A DNA stretch of 64,000 nt from positions 868,001 to 932,000 of the forward strand of contig CBDDKZ010000005.1 in assembly GCA_965230415.1 (NCBI GenBank), read 5' to 3'. Made by a program: the position numbers and the translations under genes. The notes beneath the pieces are model-generated. The model was not told the DNA's origin and searched no databases. It saw only the letters and a list, made by a program, of their open reading frames with translations. This DNA is from CBDDKZ01 sp965230415. GTDB lineage: Bacteria > Bacteroidota > Bacteroidia > Cytophagales > JAAEPT01. This document shows positions 50,501-60,900 of the stretch, piece after piece. Each line of letters opens with the position of its first letter. Within the stretch, counting starts at the first letter, position 1.

Positions 50501-53500
50501 TCGCATTGTATACTGCCTCATCAATCAGGATTGATTTACAGTCTGAGATATCTTCCGGATCAATAGGCATAAACACACTGCGCGGATCACAAGTGATGGG
50601 GATGCTGTCACAGTCGCTCGACTCTTCCACCGTCAGTGTGGCTTGTTGAGACGCACAACCCGGATAGGTCACCTCTAAGCTATAAGTTCCCGGCTGCTGC
50701 ACTTTAAAGGTCTGGTTATTGCCTGCATAGGTACCATTATAGTACCACCGTATGGTTCCTGTTCCTGTTGAGGCATAGATCGTATAACTCACCGGGCTAT
50801 CCGTACAGATCGAATCAACCCCTCCAATGATTTCTACATCATCGGGCGCGGCACGTAAATCATAGTCCGTAGATACCAGCTCACATTCCCCACGTGTAAT
50901 ACGTACCCAGTAGCGGCCTGCCTGGGTTACCTCCAGCACTCTGCCTATCCCTCCATTAGGGAACCATTCGTAAGCCGCATTCGGCACCAACGGTGCATAC
51001 AAGTTCACACTACCTCCCGCACACAGGTATTCCCCATCTGCTGTTATACCATTATCAATCGTAAAGTCGCTATTATCTTCATTGATCACTATTTTTATAT
51101 TCCTGATACATTTTTCTTCTCCGTTGATTCCTGAGTAGCGCCATACCTCTACCTCGTAAGTACCTGGGCTATTAATGACAATCGAACGCGTGGTCTCACC
51201 CGTACTCCAGTAGTAATAATCCGCTTGTTGCGATACCATCAATGTTGTTCCTGCCAGGCTACAGTCACTGCCCGACTGTCTTTCGATACCCGGATCAAAG
51301 TCCTGACAAGGACCGCAGTCCTTTGGATCATACACCGCCAATACTTTGATCTCCTTAGAGCCCTGACAAGCTGGGTTACCTTCATCGGTGATGATCGCCT
51401 TGTAAACACCTGCTTCCAGGTTAATCACCGAAGGGCCTTCGGCTGGGATATCCCAGCTTACTTTCGGAGCGATTCCTCCTATGATCTGTACCTGGGCACT
51501 CCCTTCTTGTAGCCCGGGGCAACCTGTGGGCCGGCTACTTGGGATAATTTCACAGGCAGGGCAGTCTTCATCTTCAGGGTTAGGGCAGCAATCACTCGTG
51601 CCAGGGCCCATTATTGTATAGCTTTCCGTAAAGCTACAGCCATTATCATCAGCTACACTTACCACATAGCTACCTACTCCAAGACCTGTCACATCCTGAC
51701 CACTTTGATTAAAACTCTCCCCATCTTTTGTCCAGCTGTATGTAAACGGCCCTTTTCCATGGCTCACAATCAAGCTCAGCTTGCCCGTCTCCCCCTGGTC
51801 ACACGGTAAATCCTGTAACGAGATGATACGTCCCCCACAAGTATCTTCATCAATACAAGTCGACGGGCTCTCATCTAATATTTCTAGTGGACCCAGTTGT
51901 ATGCTGTTATAGTCCTTATCGTAAATGGTCACATAATAATTACCCGCTTCTCTTCCTGCTATGTTTTCACTGTGTGCGGTCGTATTTGGCCCATCCCATA
52001 AAAAGTAATAAGGGCCGCCCACTCCAAAGTGATGCACGATCAGGTTGATTGATCCCTTTTCCTGCTTAGCACAGTTCACATGTGTGATATCAAAGTCAAT
52101 ATCCTCACAGTTTTGGGGGTTTTCGATACAAGCACAAATTAAGGGTTCACAGCAATCTTCACCGACTGCCGGCACACACACATCATCGCTAATAGTCACT
52201 GTCAACGAGTCCACACAGGTATCTGAGGTTACTATCACCGTATAATCACCAGGCTGCTGCACGCTGATATCTTCGGTGATCTCCTGGTTACTCCAAAGGT
52301 AACTGTTCATCCCTGTGCCACCTGTTACCTGCACATCGATCCAGCTGCCTCCAGCAAAGCCAGGTCCTGCCACCTGCTTGCTTACCGTATAGGACAGACT
52401 TAAATCACTACAATCATCTGGTGGTGGTATGCAATCAAATTCAAAGGTCCTACTCAGCTCACAGATCGGATTGCCTGTAATACCACCTGGGCCATACTGC
52501 GCTACTGTAACCTCATAAATCCCACAGCCCTGATTGCTGATAGCCGTGGTGCCGTAAGCGCCATTACTCCAGCTGATACGGTATAGGTAATCCTGAGCTC
52601 CATCATCACTTATCGTTATTGATGCACTGTTGTTATTGGCTGTCACCAAATCTTCCTGTGTTGTCAATACCACATCAAAACTTTCACAGCCATGGCAAGA
52701 CTCCTCCCCTTCTATACGCACACGCTCAACGCCACTGCAGCTATCTCCATCTATCACATACACCAAGTAATCATCGCCCCTTAGTTGGTTTACCTCATAG
52801 CGATTCAAGGGCCAGTTTGGCTCTTGACCGTTCACCCCATAATCCAAGCCATACCAACTATAAGCAAACGGGCTACTACCATTGGACACATTGATATGCA
52901 TACTGCCTTCAGGCTCCTGATTACAGGGCGCATCTACCACATTATTAATCGTCAAGCCCAGGTTAAAATCACAGAGGCTCCCATTGTTGTTATTGCCTCC
53001 ACCGCAGTTTTCACTTTCATAATCTAATCCCTTTGTCGCCTCCGCCTCACAGCCTCTACTGTCTCGCACTACCACCCGGTAATCGCCGGCCAGGGCTTCA
53101 TCATACAGGGCTGTTGCTGCTGTTAATACAATTTGCTCCTCATAGATCCAGCGGTAACTATAATCCGCTATTCCATTGCTGGTCGTTACACGTAAAACTC
53201 CTGTGGCCGATTTCGGGCATTGCGGAACGCTATCCACATGCAGCTCGGCAGCAAATCCACCACAATCGATCCCATTATCATGACCTATAATCACACTATC
53301 TTCTCCTTTACAGCCCTGATCGTCGATCACCAATACTTTATAAGCGCCCGGTAAGACACTATCCAATACCCCTACATTGCCTTGTAACTTGTTATCAGGG
53401 CTCCAGCTATAGTAGTAAGGGGCCACGCCAGGAGGGCTTTGAGGTGTGGCTGTGGCACTACCATCGGCTACATGCTCTCCACTCGCATCTGTCCCACTCA

Positions 53501-56500
53501 TGCTCAAGGGGATACCCCCTGTCTGACACGGGCAGTTCCCCGTACCAGCTATAGGTATGGTAATTGTGGTGCTGGCCTTACAGCCTCGGCTATCTTCCAC
53601 TTCCAGCACGTGATCTCCTGCGCAACCAGGGGACAACAACGACTGGCGGCTAAAACCATTATCCCAGTTGTAATAATAAATCGGACGGCCTCCACTTACC
53701 GCTACACCTATACTGCCATCACACTGTTCCGCACAGCTGGCTGCCTTAATATCGGAAGGAGTAATCGTCAGCACCGATGGCTCACTAATGTAGACCGTAT
53801 CCTCAAAATTACAGTCCCCACAGTCCAAACGGTAGATATACATGCCCGCACTTAAGTTACTTCTACTTGTGCCTTCTCCTACGATGGTGCCAAACGCATC
53901 CAGCCAGACTACCTCACAACCAAGGTTGATGTTATCGCAGCTACCTACATGAGTTGCTCCATTTACAAGACCCAGGTTGTTGCTACCGCATACTTGCACC
54001 TGACCACTTACCTGACCACTACCATTCGCCACACCATTGATGATCAAGGCACTTGCTCCCCCTGTACCAGTCAGGTTCGTATACGCATTTAAGCTTGCAT
54101 TGACCATTGTCTCACTGCCACCACTCAACTCATAGCCGGAACCCGCATTCAGGTTCACGTTACCATTAAAGGTAATACTGCCGCCATTAAACACACTGCC
54201 GCCATTGATACTTGTCTGATTCGTTATGCTTAAGGTACAATAATTGCTCAAAGACGCACTGTTATTACTATTCCAGCTGTTGATCGTCAAAGTACCATAG
54301 TTATTATAAGCGCCTGCATACATATTCAGGGTATTGACACTTAAAGTACCGTAGTTTGAAAAATATCCCGAAGCTCCATTTTCGATATTCAAATAATTGA
54401 CCTGACCAGCTCCTTTATGGATAAAAACGCCCCCATTGCGCAAAGTCACATTCACATTGTTGAGCGTACCACACACAGACACCACCCCATTATCTACTGT
54501 CAGGTTACCTGATAACTGAGCTCCTGCTGCCACACAATATTTTTGACCGTCTGTTAGCGTCAGGTTCACATTCCCACTTAATAACTGGTCGCAGTTGCTG
54601 CAAGACTCGATTACCGATGGACTCGCATCGCACTGACCCGACACGCCACCCAGGCCGCCTGCTACAGCTACCGTAATACGACCATCATTAGCTCCTGCAC
54701 AACTTACATCCTGCTTGTCAATACCAATTTCTTTACCACAAGGTGCTGTGGACAGATCCAGTCTTTTTAAACGCATACAGCCCGTACTTCCATCTACTAC
54801 CTGTACAAAGTATACCGCATCGGCACACAGGTTCGTAAGCGTACTTGTCGTATCCAGCTCCTCCTCCGCTTCATTATACCATGTATAACTCAGCGTACCA
54901 ACGTTGCCGCTCACCACCGCCTCATAACTCCCATCACAGTTACCAGCACTTACTTCGTTAATCAGGCTTACAGTCACATCCAAACCACTACAGTCGATCG
55001 TATCTATCAATGGCACTGTCACAATCACATCGCCTTCACAACCATTGGAATCAACCACACTCACCGTATAGCTTCCTGCACATAGGTCCCCAAAGGCAAA
55101 GTCGCCTGACTGCATATTTAAGGCATAGCTATAAGGGGCCGTTCCGCCACTTACACTCACCAAATCAATTTGACCCGTACATACATCACTTTGTGAAGGT
55201 TCGGTGCTTACCTGCATAGATGGGCCGCCTACATTCGATTGAGGCACTTCCACCGTCGCTGTTTTTTGACAGCCATTCGTGCAGCTGATTACCACCTCAT
55301 AGGTGCCCGCCATTAAATCATCGCGCTCCGAGCCTGTCGACGATACACCTGTAGCAGAGGTCCAGTGCACCTCACATACCTCATCCATCGACTGCATCAA
55401 CCGGGGAACTACCTGGCACTGGCAGTCCGCTACCGCACCGCCTAACAGATTCAATTCATCAAAGTTTATCCCATAACTGCCTTCCGTGCATACACTAATC
55501 GCTCCGTTTACACTAATAGGGCCGCTATATGTATTACCACGTTGCACATCGACTACACTTACTCCCTTTAGCAGCGCACAGCCTATTTCACCATTGCTCG
55601 CTACCACATCTTCCAGTACCAGTCGGTCGGCTGTCAAGGACGAGCCTTCGCCCAAACTAACCATCCCTCGAAGGTAAAACTCACCCGAAAATGTCATACG
55701 ACCATTATTTGTAAAAACATCCGCATCCGTTAAATAGCCATTTACATACGATAGATAAGTACAGTTATTTTCCATGCGACCACCCGGATCTACCTGTAGG
55801 TTGCGGTAGGTAGTGATATTGCCATTGTTTTCCAGGTAACCGCGCACATTAATTTGACGCGCTTCCTGAACACCTAACTGCGTACCTACCAGTAATTCAT
55901 TATTATTTATCAGCTGCGAGCTCGCTGTATTCAGTGAAAAGTCGAACGGTAACACGATCGTACCGTAGTTGGTCACCAAGCCCGCATCTACCTGGAAGTT
56001 ACCCCACGAAGAGCTTGTTTCATAAAGTACTGTTAATGAATCAAAGTTCTCCAGCCTCGAGCTTACATCCCTCAGCACAATCGCCGTTACTTCCAGCTTA
56101 CCAAGATTAATCAATTTAGCTCCTGCCTCCAATATGATATCCTGTTCCAGCTTTACCTCACCACAAGTCACCAAGGTCGCGTTAGGCTCCACAAAGATTT
56201 TTCCTGTAAAGGGACCGCTTACCAACGTCGTTGTGCCGCTTTGCGCATAGTGTTGACCTCCTCCGCCACCGCTGTTACCATCCAACACAAACTGGTAGTC
56301 ACTAACTGCACAGCTATATGCTGGCATTACTCCACTTACATCATAACAGCCGCCTGTCGGGGGAGGAGGGGATACCACATCGCAATCGTCCAGGTTCACA
56401 TGCACACTTGCACTACCATCATGACCGCCACAGCTACTCGGTGCGCTCGTAACCACATCTACATCCAGACAGCCTGATAAATCATCCGCAGCTAAGCTAA

Positions 56501-57926
56501 ACGTCTGGCTGGTGCTGCAGTTATTCGCATCGGTAGCCGTTAAGGTATGTGTTCCCACTCCTATAGGTGTTGGACTTGTAACCGTTAAGCCGTTCAAACT
56601 ATAACTCACCGGAGCCTGTGCATCGGTCGCTGCAAAACTCAAAGTCCCTTCAGGGGTCGTATTATCACACGAGGTACCCTGTACCATATAATCCAGACCG
56701 ATGCTTAAAGTAGGTACACTCACCGTAAAGGTAATGCTACAGCTTCCATCACTTACCGTCACATCATAATCACCAGACACCAAATCTGTGCGTACTTCCT
56801 GGGTACTGCCATCGGGCCAGGTTACACTATAACTACTGCTTTGAAAACCATTGTCCCCATCTGCTGTACACTGGCAGTCCTGTACCGCGCCACCGCTGAG
56901 TTGTAATAAATGCAACTCATAGGTATTTTCTTCCCCACAGATGCTCATAGGCCCACTGGCAACCGCACTGTTTTGGATACGCAACTCGTTCACTCCTTTC
57001 AGCAACGCACAGTTGTTATCAGTGTTGCTAATGTTCAGGTTTTCCAGCACCAGTTTATCCGCTACTATCAGCGCATTACCCCCTATAGTCACTGTATTAC
57101 GCAAGTATAACTCACTTGCAACATCAATCAAACCGTAACTCTCAAACAATCCCTGATTCGTTAAATACATGCTGCGCATGCAATGCAGCTGGCAATAGTT
57201 CTTCAATATTCCTCCAGCATCCAACTGTAAGTTTAAATGCGTAGTGATACTACCATAGTTCTCCCAGCTTCCCCGTACATTGTTTTGTAAGTGGCCCTGC
57301 TGGCTTAACTCCGTGCCTATAATCAGCTCATTATAGTTCTCTAAATATGAGTCTGTCGTGTTTAAGGAAAAGTCTAATGCCGTGCTTATACTTCCATAAT
57401 TTTTTACGAGCCCATCGTTTACCTGGATGCTACCATAAGAAGAGCTACTCTCATAATACAACGTAATACTGCCATAGTTCTCAATACTTGCTCCACTGCT
57501 GGTCAAACTCAACGCTGCTACTGTTAAATCGCCCAACACCACCAGCTTGTCGTTGCCCGTCAGGTTGATCTGGTTGTTGATTGTAACATCACCACATACC
57601 ACTAGTGTGCCGCTATTAATGTCTATATTACCCTCAAAAGGACCCTTTACTACTACCGTCTCACCGTTGTTTACATAGTAAGTGCCGTTGCTGTTGATTG
57701 TATCATCATAGCTGTCTGCACAATCGTATGAAGGGCTTACCGAACTTAGATCATAACACGTACCGCCACCGCTTACAGGTAAGGTGATTACCACGCCGCC
57801 ATCCGTACCGCCGCAGGTACTTGGTGTAGTCACGCTTACTCCAATGTCTGTCGAGTCGAAGGTGCATTGGGAGTGAGCATAAAATGCACTTAAACATAAT
57901 AGTACGAGAATTGATAACTTTTTCAT
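44517..57926 (-). CDS. Giant secreted RHS polymorphic toxin with nuclease tip (~4470 aa)
   Basis: I choose the ATG at 57926 (MKKLSILVLLCLSAFYAHSQ, a signal peptide), not one 45 bp upstream that overlaps the previous gene. Residues below count from the upstream ATG. About 40-2455: SprB-like/Ig-like repeats (many TP.CGGTDGG and GCKAS-type motifs). About 2460-2600: RHS start (YTYNSLNQLIGQSVPDHD). About 2615-3480: YCF48-like propeller repeats (TTDGGKSWQ, GYAVGAQGTIIKTIDGGRNW). About 3480-4140: RHS repeats (YDELGRLVLSQN, DHLGNVSVVLSGRRLL). From 4144: YYPFGM, core end, then the tip. The tip has Glu in YEKMLG, Asp in FPVIDAFYKG and Lys in TSVKTLDIY, the PD-(D/E)XK order of EC869-type CdiA nucleases. 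Export is probably by type IX or a dedicated envelope route; no C-terminal sorting signal is expected on a swappable tip. Confidence 0.9.
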   Translation of the reverse strand: MKKLSILVLLCLSAFYAHSQCTFDSTDIGVSVTTPSTCGGTDGGVVITLPVSGGGTCYDLSSVSPSYDCADSYDDTINSNGTYYVNNGETVVVKGPFEGNIDINSGTLVVCGDVTINNQINLTGNDKLVVLGDLTVAALSLTSSGASIENYGSITLYYESSSSYGSIQVNDGLVKNYGSISTALDFSLNTTDSYLENYNELIIGTELSQQGHLQNNVRGSWENYGSITTHLNLQLDAGGILKNYCQLHCMRSMYLTNQGLFESYGLIDVASELYLRNTVTIGGNALIVADKLVLENLNISNTDNNCALLKGVNELRIQNSAVASGPMSICGEENTYELHLLQLSGGAVQDCQCTADGDNGFQSSSYSVTWPDGSTQEVRTDLVSGDYDVTVSDGSCSITFTVSVPTLSIGLDYMVQGTSCDNTTPEGTLSFAATDAQAPVSYSLNGLTVTSPTPIGVGTHTLTATDANNCSTSQTFSLAADDLSGCLDVDVVTSAPSSCGGHDGSASVHVNLDDCDVVSPPPPTGGCYDVSGVMPAYSCAVSDYQFVLDGNSGGGGGQHYAQSGTTTLVSGPFTGKIFVEPNATLVTCGEVKLEQDIILEAGAKLINLGKLEVTAIVLRDVSSRLENFDSLTVLYETSSSWGNFQVDAGLVTNYGTIVLPFDFSLNTASSQLINNNELLVGTQLGVQEARQINVRGYLENNGNITTYRNLQVDPGGRMENNCTYLSYVNGYLTDADVFTNNGRMTFSGEFYLRGMVSLGEGSSLTADRLVLEDVVASNGEIGCALLKGVSVVDVQRGNTYSGPISVNGAISVCTEGSYGINFDELNLLGGAVADCQCQVVPRLMQSMDEVCEVHWTSATGVSSTGSERDDLMAGTYEVVISCTNGCQKTATVEVPQSNVGGPSMQVSTEPSQSDVCTGQIDLVSVSGGTAPYSYALNMQSGDFAFGDLCAGSYTVSVVDSNGCEGDVIVTVPLIDTIDCSGLDVTVSLINEVSAGNCDGSYEAVVSGNVGTLSYTWYNEAEEELDTTSTLTNLCADAVYFVQVVDGSTGCMRLKRLDLSTAPCGKEIGIDKQDVSCAGANDGRITVAVAGGLGGVSGQCDASPSVIESCSNCDQLLSGNVNLTLTDGQKYCVAAGAQLSGNLTVDNGVVSVCGTLNNVNVTLRNGGVFIHKGAGQVNYLNIENGASGYFSNYGTLSVNTLNMYAGAYNNYGTLTINSWNSNNSASLSNYCTLSITNQTSINGGSVFNGGSITFNGNVNLNAGSGYELSGGSETMVNASLNAYTNLTGTGGASALIINGVANGSGQVSGQVQVCGSNNLGLVNGATHVGSCDNINLGCEVVWLDAFGTIVGEGTSRSNLSAGMYIYRLDCGDCNFEDTVYISEPSVLTITPSDIKAASCAEQCDGSIGVAVSGGRPIYYYNWDNGFSRQSLLSPGCAGDHVLEVEDSRGCKASTTITIPIAGTGNCPCQTGGIPLSMSGTDASGEHVADGSATATPQSPPGVAPYYYSWSPDNKLQGNVGVLDSVLPGAYKVLVIDDQGCKGEDSVIIGHDNGIDCGGFAAELHVDSVPQCPKSATGVLRVTTSNGIADYSYRWIYEEQIVLTAATALYDEALAGDYRVVVRDSRGCEAEATKGLDYESENCGGGNNNNGSLCDFNLGLTINNVVDAPCNQEPEGSMHINVSNGSSPFAYSWYGLDYGVNGQEPNWPLNRYEVNQLRGDDYLVYVIDGDSCSGVERVRIEGEESCHGCESFDVVLTTQEDLVTANNNSASITISDDGAQDYLYRISWSNGAYGTTAISNQGCGIYEVTVAQYGPGGITGNPICELSRTFEFDCIPPPDDCSDLSLSYTVSKQVAGPGFAGGSWIDVQVTGGTGMNSYLWSNQEITEDISVQQPGDYTVIVTSDTCVDSLTVTISDDVCVPAVGEDCCEPLICACIENPQNCEDIDFDITHVNCAKQEKGSINLIVHHFGVGGPYYFLWDGPNTTAHSENIAGREAGNYYVTIYDKDYNSIQLGPLEILDESPSTCIDEDTCGGRIISLQDLPCDQGETGKLSLIVSHGKGPFTYSWTKDGESFNQSGQDVTGLGVGSYVVSVADDNGCSFTESYTIMGPGTSDCCPNPEDEDCPACEIIPSSRPTGCPGLQEGSAQVQIIGGIAPKVSWDIPAEGPSVINLEAGVYKAIITDEGNPACQGSKEIKVLAVYDPKDCGPCQDFDPGIERQSGSDCSLAGTTLMVSQQADYYYWSTGETTRSIVINSPGTYEVEVWRYSGINGEEKCIRNIKIVINEDNSDFTIDNGITADGEYLCAGGSVNLYAPLVPNAAYEWFPNGGIGRVLEVTQAGRYWVRITRGECELVSTDYDLRAAPDDVEIIGGVDSICTDSPVSYTIYASTGTGTIRWYYNGTYAGNNQTFKVQQPGTYSLEVTYPGCASQQATLTVEESSDCDSIPITCDPRSVFMPIDPEDISDCKSILIDEAVYNANEKYRTYINGLKIDFQNNYLNHCLATNESMTMQNQSGEAVHHYTLYYYDQGGNLVRTVPPEGVRPLNSTQMGELRTQRASNQRANVFPQHRYATTYTYNSLNQLIGQSVPDHDLMQRYSEEVSTPNEANTTWNGATVAGNGNGLLYGTDQNDQTGVLYYTTDGGKSWQSLENIGIGNLYTAYVVDANLMYAAGESGTVVRNQNGVWTILSIGSNEGIEYLSFFGTGSTGYAITAAGHAYSTTDAGTSWQQVAGFSLDEVVGMVSGIGFVDADHGVLSSSLGDRGYVYTTADGGLNWQEEQINNLGREPQALAVANGQSSVAGNSGLLLQQERGSTYSQVASGHNQEDFEDIAMTGNELFVDNGSEWLAIDRFNGQERTLDTYYEAVYKLESEDELYGLTGNTLRLLNDNQSSNEINLSNTPAGLSLAGTEQVCYWIGSDLYVHDAGTERMISGPWTTTAITNLYGRYERTGAFYELLVTTATGWYYNSYVPMDNGEPLGDWATTTISDDVRQISFATDDEGILVGASNIYRSSDGGVNWQVLSANNEGFEELAFTASKLTGIANGTLYVYDSEGGWQEESLSITPLPITDMALRKTSTNTDYQVYFAGTAGQLLSLDYNGVNYQLTDEGSGMNEDLQTIGVSSQDDVVAVGVNGTRVYSIGAGWLINSSDSQTGQELVVSNSNNVLLATADDVYGGATTGTLLSVGGINRKVNALDLSESGSLMQLAVGDGGFIATSTGGAFSPLPQLATPQINDAVISASGRGYAVGAQGTIIKTIDGGRNWTIQSSGTTEILQGVAIYDNNKAAVVGVNSWLYTTNGGANWMAIPLPASTTLEATAFIYNNKVYAVGEAGGLYSYNLSNNTFSDESITAESANTLRDITFVDSKVGYLCGDGNAVYKLDLTTGLPGWQAVKPDDAGDWYTVDFVDREIGYVSGEDNQSNVGVVLKTINGGEGWNNNDDSQLMPSGEPVLSISTQSRAEGVVVTANQVVKMTDMRDRFSGLFWYDELGRLVLSQNTKQYEKQTQDPYLPAYSYTFYDHLGRIIEVGEVFTDQQPLGLGEASGENTSFNISEGYVREFVESGLRTEVTRTYYDTLHPQMDAIEAHYATLNDAVDFTSSTLRNRVAATSYTDAYSQGVSYDFDPLAAGNYEYATFYSYDIHGNVHTLVQDNPAFANYPLETGSSLTQRYKRVDYDYDLVSGNVNEVAYQRGQKDAFYHRYSYDADNRIEEVETSEDRVIWEHQATYDYYRHGPLMRSVCGDLRVQGCDYAYTLHGWLKAVNGNNLAAGTDIGEDGTSTTGVLKDEFGFQLNYYAGDYKTIGTQTYTGSELGGAVASESEDLFNGNISSRVTAIAHFMKDNNSAPSVFGYKYDQLNRLKTSTYYEGTNTDLSNTVQNDAYGVALNYDANGNIMSLNRTADEGESMDQLEYHYDRPGDLGSNRYTNRLLQVADNAGYTKDDHDDWGDIQGSDTQHPNAGQDTDNYAYDGIGNLIKDDQEEIDSIAWTVYGKVWKVYRKETSAKPDLEFVYDAAGNRVIKKVIPKNSDTVTVNHYIRDASGNCMGIYKEHIVMSTQTTMDLNLIERSIYGSSRVGLNTNVIDVTEGTDTSGQGSYVLDYGSRQYELADHLGNVSVVLSGRRLLNTNATDFTANVLSANEYYPFGMVMPNRSFSSESYRYGFNGQEKDDEVKGNGNSLNYKYRMHDPRIGRFFAVDPLATKYPFNSPYAFGENTPIAFIELEGLEKAYYMNRLGFYIEGENDVRGFEYVGNVKPDKQPYMELEKSKGVLFHKNTKNILASGLNKANAAMGGSPTWWEERKQYDQAEESFNEMLVWTAEFYITGIAIGRLGKGVTSLLKGAGNSIWKLPAIGMKSRGFVYEKMLGIKGLMKTHNFPVIDAFYKGVATSVKTLDIYAKKYLKDGVLKSGSIQKQLTKYVDDLSKFKDTSWGGQEVLAKDITKKVLEVGIPRGASKAVQKEINAVIKYAEKKGVEMNVRVVK

Positions 57927-57948
57927 CTTCTTAAACAGATTCAATAAT

Positions 57949-60900
57949 TTATTGATCGATAGAAATTGCATCGGTGCACGACATCAATGGCAAAGCAATA
58001 GCTCCATTATTGTCCAATACACTTACGGACATTTTTATCATTTCATATTCATTGGTAGCTACTTCCACTTTGGCATTGACAAACCAATCAGTAGCAGGGT
58101 CGGCATTAACATCCAGATCTGGTCTGAAAGCGCTAAACTTCACAATGTCGTCAAAGGTAGTGCCCATTGGAAATGGCTCCAGCACCGTGAAGCTTACGGT
58201 AATGTCATTATCAGTATTAAGACCATCACTTAAAACACCCGTTACCGTACTTCTTCCCTGTCCATCTATTCCAACCTGAGGGTTCGTCCAGGCAGCACTT
58301 GAAGTGATCCCATTATTCACCAAATCTTCAGTAACAAAAGCATTAAACGGACTGTGCATTAACTCAACACCATTACTTGCGAAGAACGGACCGGTGATAC
58401 CTGAAATATCATCAGGATAACCAAAGGCAATGGCTGAAAACAGACTGAAAAATTCTCCTGCCAATGAAGTCGGAGTACATAAAGGCTTCAATTCACAAGT
58501 GTCCAGACGTAAACATGAAGTACTTCCCTCGCCACTCAACTCAATCTGTTCATAATCGCTCTCCATATACTTCGCTCCAAAAGTAAAAGTCAGCCCGGTA
58601 CCCTGTAAATCCAAATCAGTGCTATAGTTGAGGCAACAGATCCCATTTACTTTTTCCGCCACAAAATTACCAGACGGAACCTTTGCATAGTCAAAAGTCA
58701 ATGAAACATCACAAGTTTGTGTATTGCTACTATTACCCGTAACTATAGTTGCATCTATCACAAACTGATCATCTGTGGTATTATCTGTGGTGTTGTTTAC
58801 CTGCCACATCATATTACCCGGAGGAGCTGAAATATCGCCAAAGCCCATTGCTTTCAAAAGAAAGTCATTAAATAACGGTGCTTGTGAATTATCACTACAA
58901 CCTAATCTAAAATCCTCATGTAAATGGATCGTGTCAACAAAAGCTACATTGTTTAACGCATTCTCCAGATCTTTAGCCATCGGGCATTGTCCACAATCCT
59001 CATAAATTTTCAACTCATATTGCCTACGAGACCACTGGCTTACATATTCAAATTTATCATCACAAAACTGAGGTTCAATATCATTCAATAAAGCAGGGTC
59101 GTTTAAATTATTGACAAGTGCCTGAGGTGTTTCTGCTTCGCAGAACTCCTCACTACTAAATGGATTATCAATTAAGTTACGTGTTAATGGAAAAATGGCC
59201 TGTTTATCAACATAAAGATCATAGTCGTTGGCATTACAAAGTGTAAAGTTATTTAGGAAATACAGATATACCCCAAACCAATTATTGAACCAACCGCTCC
59301 GGAAAATATGAACATCATGCTGCGTCGGCACATAATTACTATTACCAATACAACCATTGTAATATCCTCTTCTAATCATGCGGTTTTTAAGAATGGTTTC
59401 TTCAATTTGAAGGCGCAAGTCCATATACATGCCACGCTGATTATTCCAGGTATCCTCATCAAAAACACCCTGTCCATCCATGCATTGTAAATCAGGGGGA
59501 CAAATAGCCGGATCGTTGATTGCGCATTCTTCTTCCGCATAGGCCAACTCAGAGATGCTCAATAAATTTTGTTCATCAATGAGACGCATATAATTGTCAT
59601 TGCGATATTGCGCGATGATCTTATAATCAGGGTGTACAAATTCGTGATTAAAAAACGGATCAGGATTTAAATCAGTGATGAAGTGATTACTTTCAGGTTT
59701 CAAAAACGGGCCATATCCGTCCTTACCATCTAGAGTAGCTTCCTGATAATTAGCCCTCATCATGGCTTCCATATACTTGTGGCTTTCTTCCATAGCGATA
59801 CAATCCTCATAAATTGGATATTCCGGATGAAAGAAAACCAAGGATTTAGCCCAACTCGGCTCCCAACGATCAACAAAATCACTGAGGTGTTTCAAAGCTT
59901 CCGGACGAACAACTTTCCTATCATCAATACTGCCTGGTTGTTCATTACTCGCTAGTGCGGGTTCATAATAAAGTATACCATCATTATCTGCACGCGCTAC
60001 ACAGGTAATATACGCCAGCACCCCATTTTCATCCTGATAAGGCACCATTGGGTTACGCCAATGAGCGTTATTGTATATTATAGGCCTGTCTCCAAAATAA
60101 CGAATAACGTCTAACTTGTTATTGGTATTATACACTGATAGTTCATGATTTGGATTGTCCGGAATATCGGTGTTAAAAGGATCTTCATTTCCATCTGTAT
60201 CCGAGCTTTGCCCTAACACGTCATCGGGAAGGGTCAAAGGATCTTCGCCAGGACCAGCATCAGGATCATTAGAAGACCCAAGAGGCTCATCCAATAAAAG
60301 ACCATACTGACCATGCGGACTTACATCGGCCAACATCCCCATATAACCTATCAAACATTTGACACCGCTGCGCCCGCACATTTTCTCACATAACTCTGCC
60401 TTTCTTTTGTAAGCCTCAAACTCAATATCTCCAAACTCAGGAGCAGTACTCCCAAACTCTTCCTCCAACTCTTCCAGACACTTTTCACAGGTAAAATCAC
60501 ACTCCGTGGTATCTATCACTGCAAACTCATCTTCGAGAAAATCATCAATAGTCAAAAGGCATTGATCTGCTAAATACTTCACATATTCGGCAGTAAGGGA
60601 ATCCAAAATCACCTCGTCAACGCTAACGTACTTACTCAATGTATACTCCTCAAAATCTAAAAAGCGAACGCTGTCTATTATGGTCTGTGAGCCCGCACCC
60701 GCACAATCCTTACCCGGTGCCGCTTGGTTTACTGTTATCAATGAATCTCCACAGGCACTACGCAAATACAACTCTAGATTCAGAGCACAAGGAGCACAAA
60801 ACTGAGGATCGTTAGGAATCGGTTCGATGCAATCTACTCTAAACGGATCGGGTGCATCCAGTGTATAGATTATTTGATGATCTCCTTTGGAAAGTGGTAC

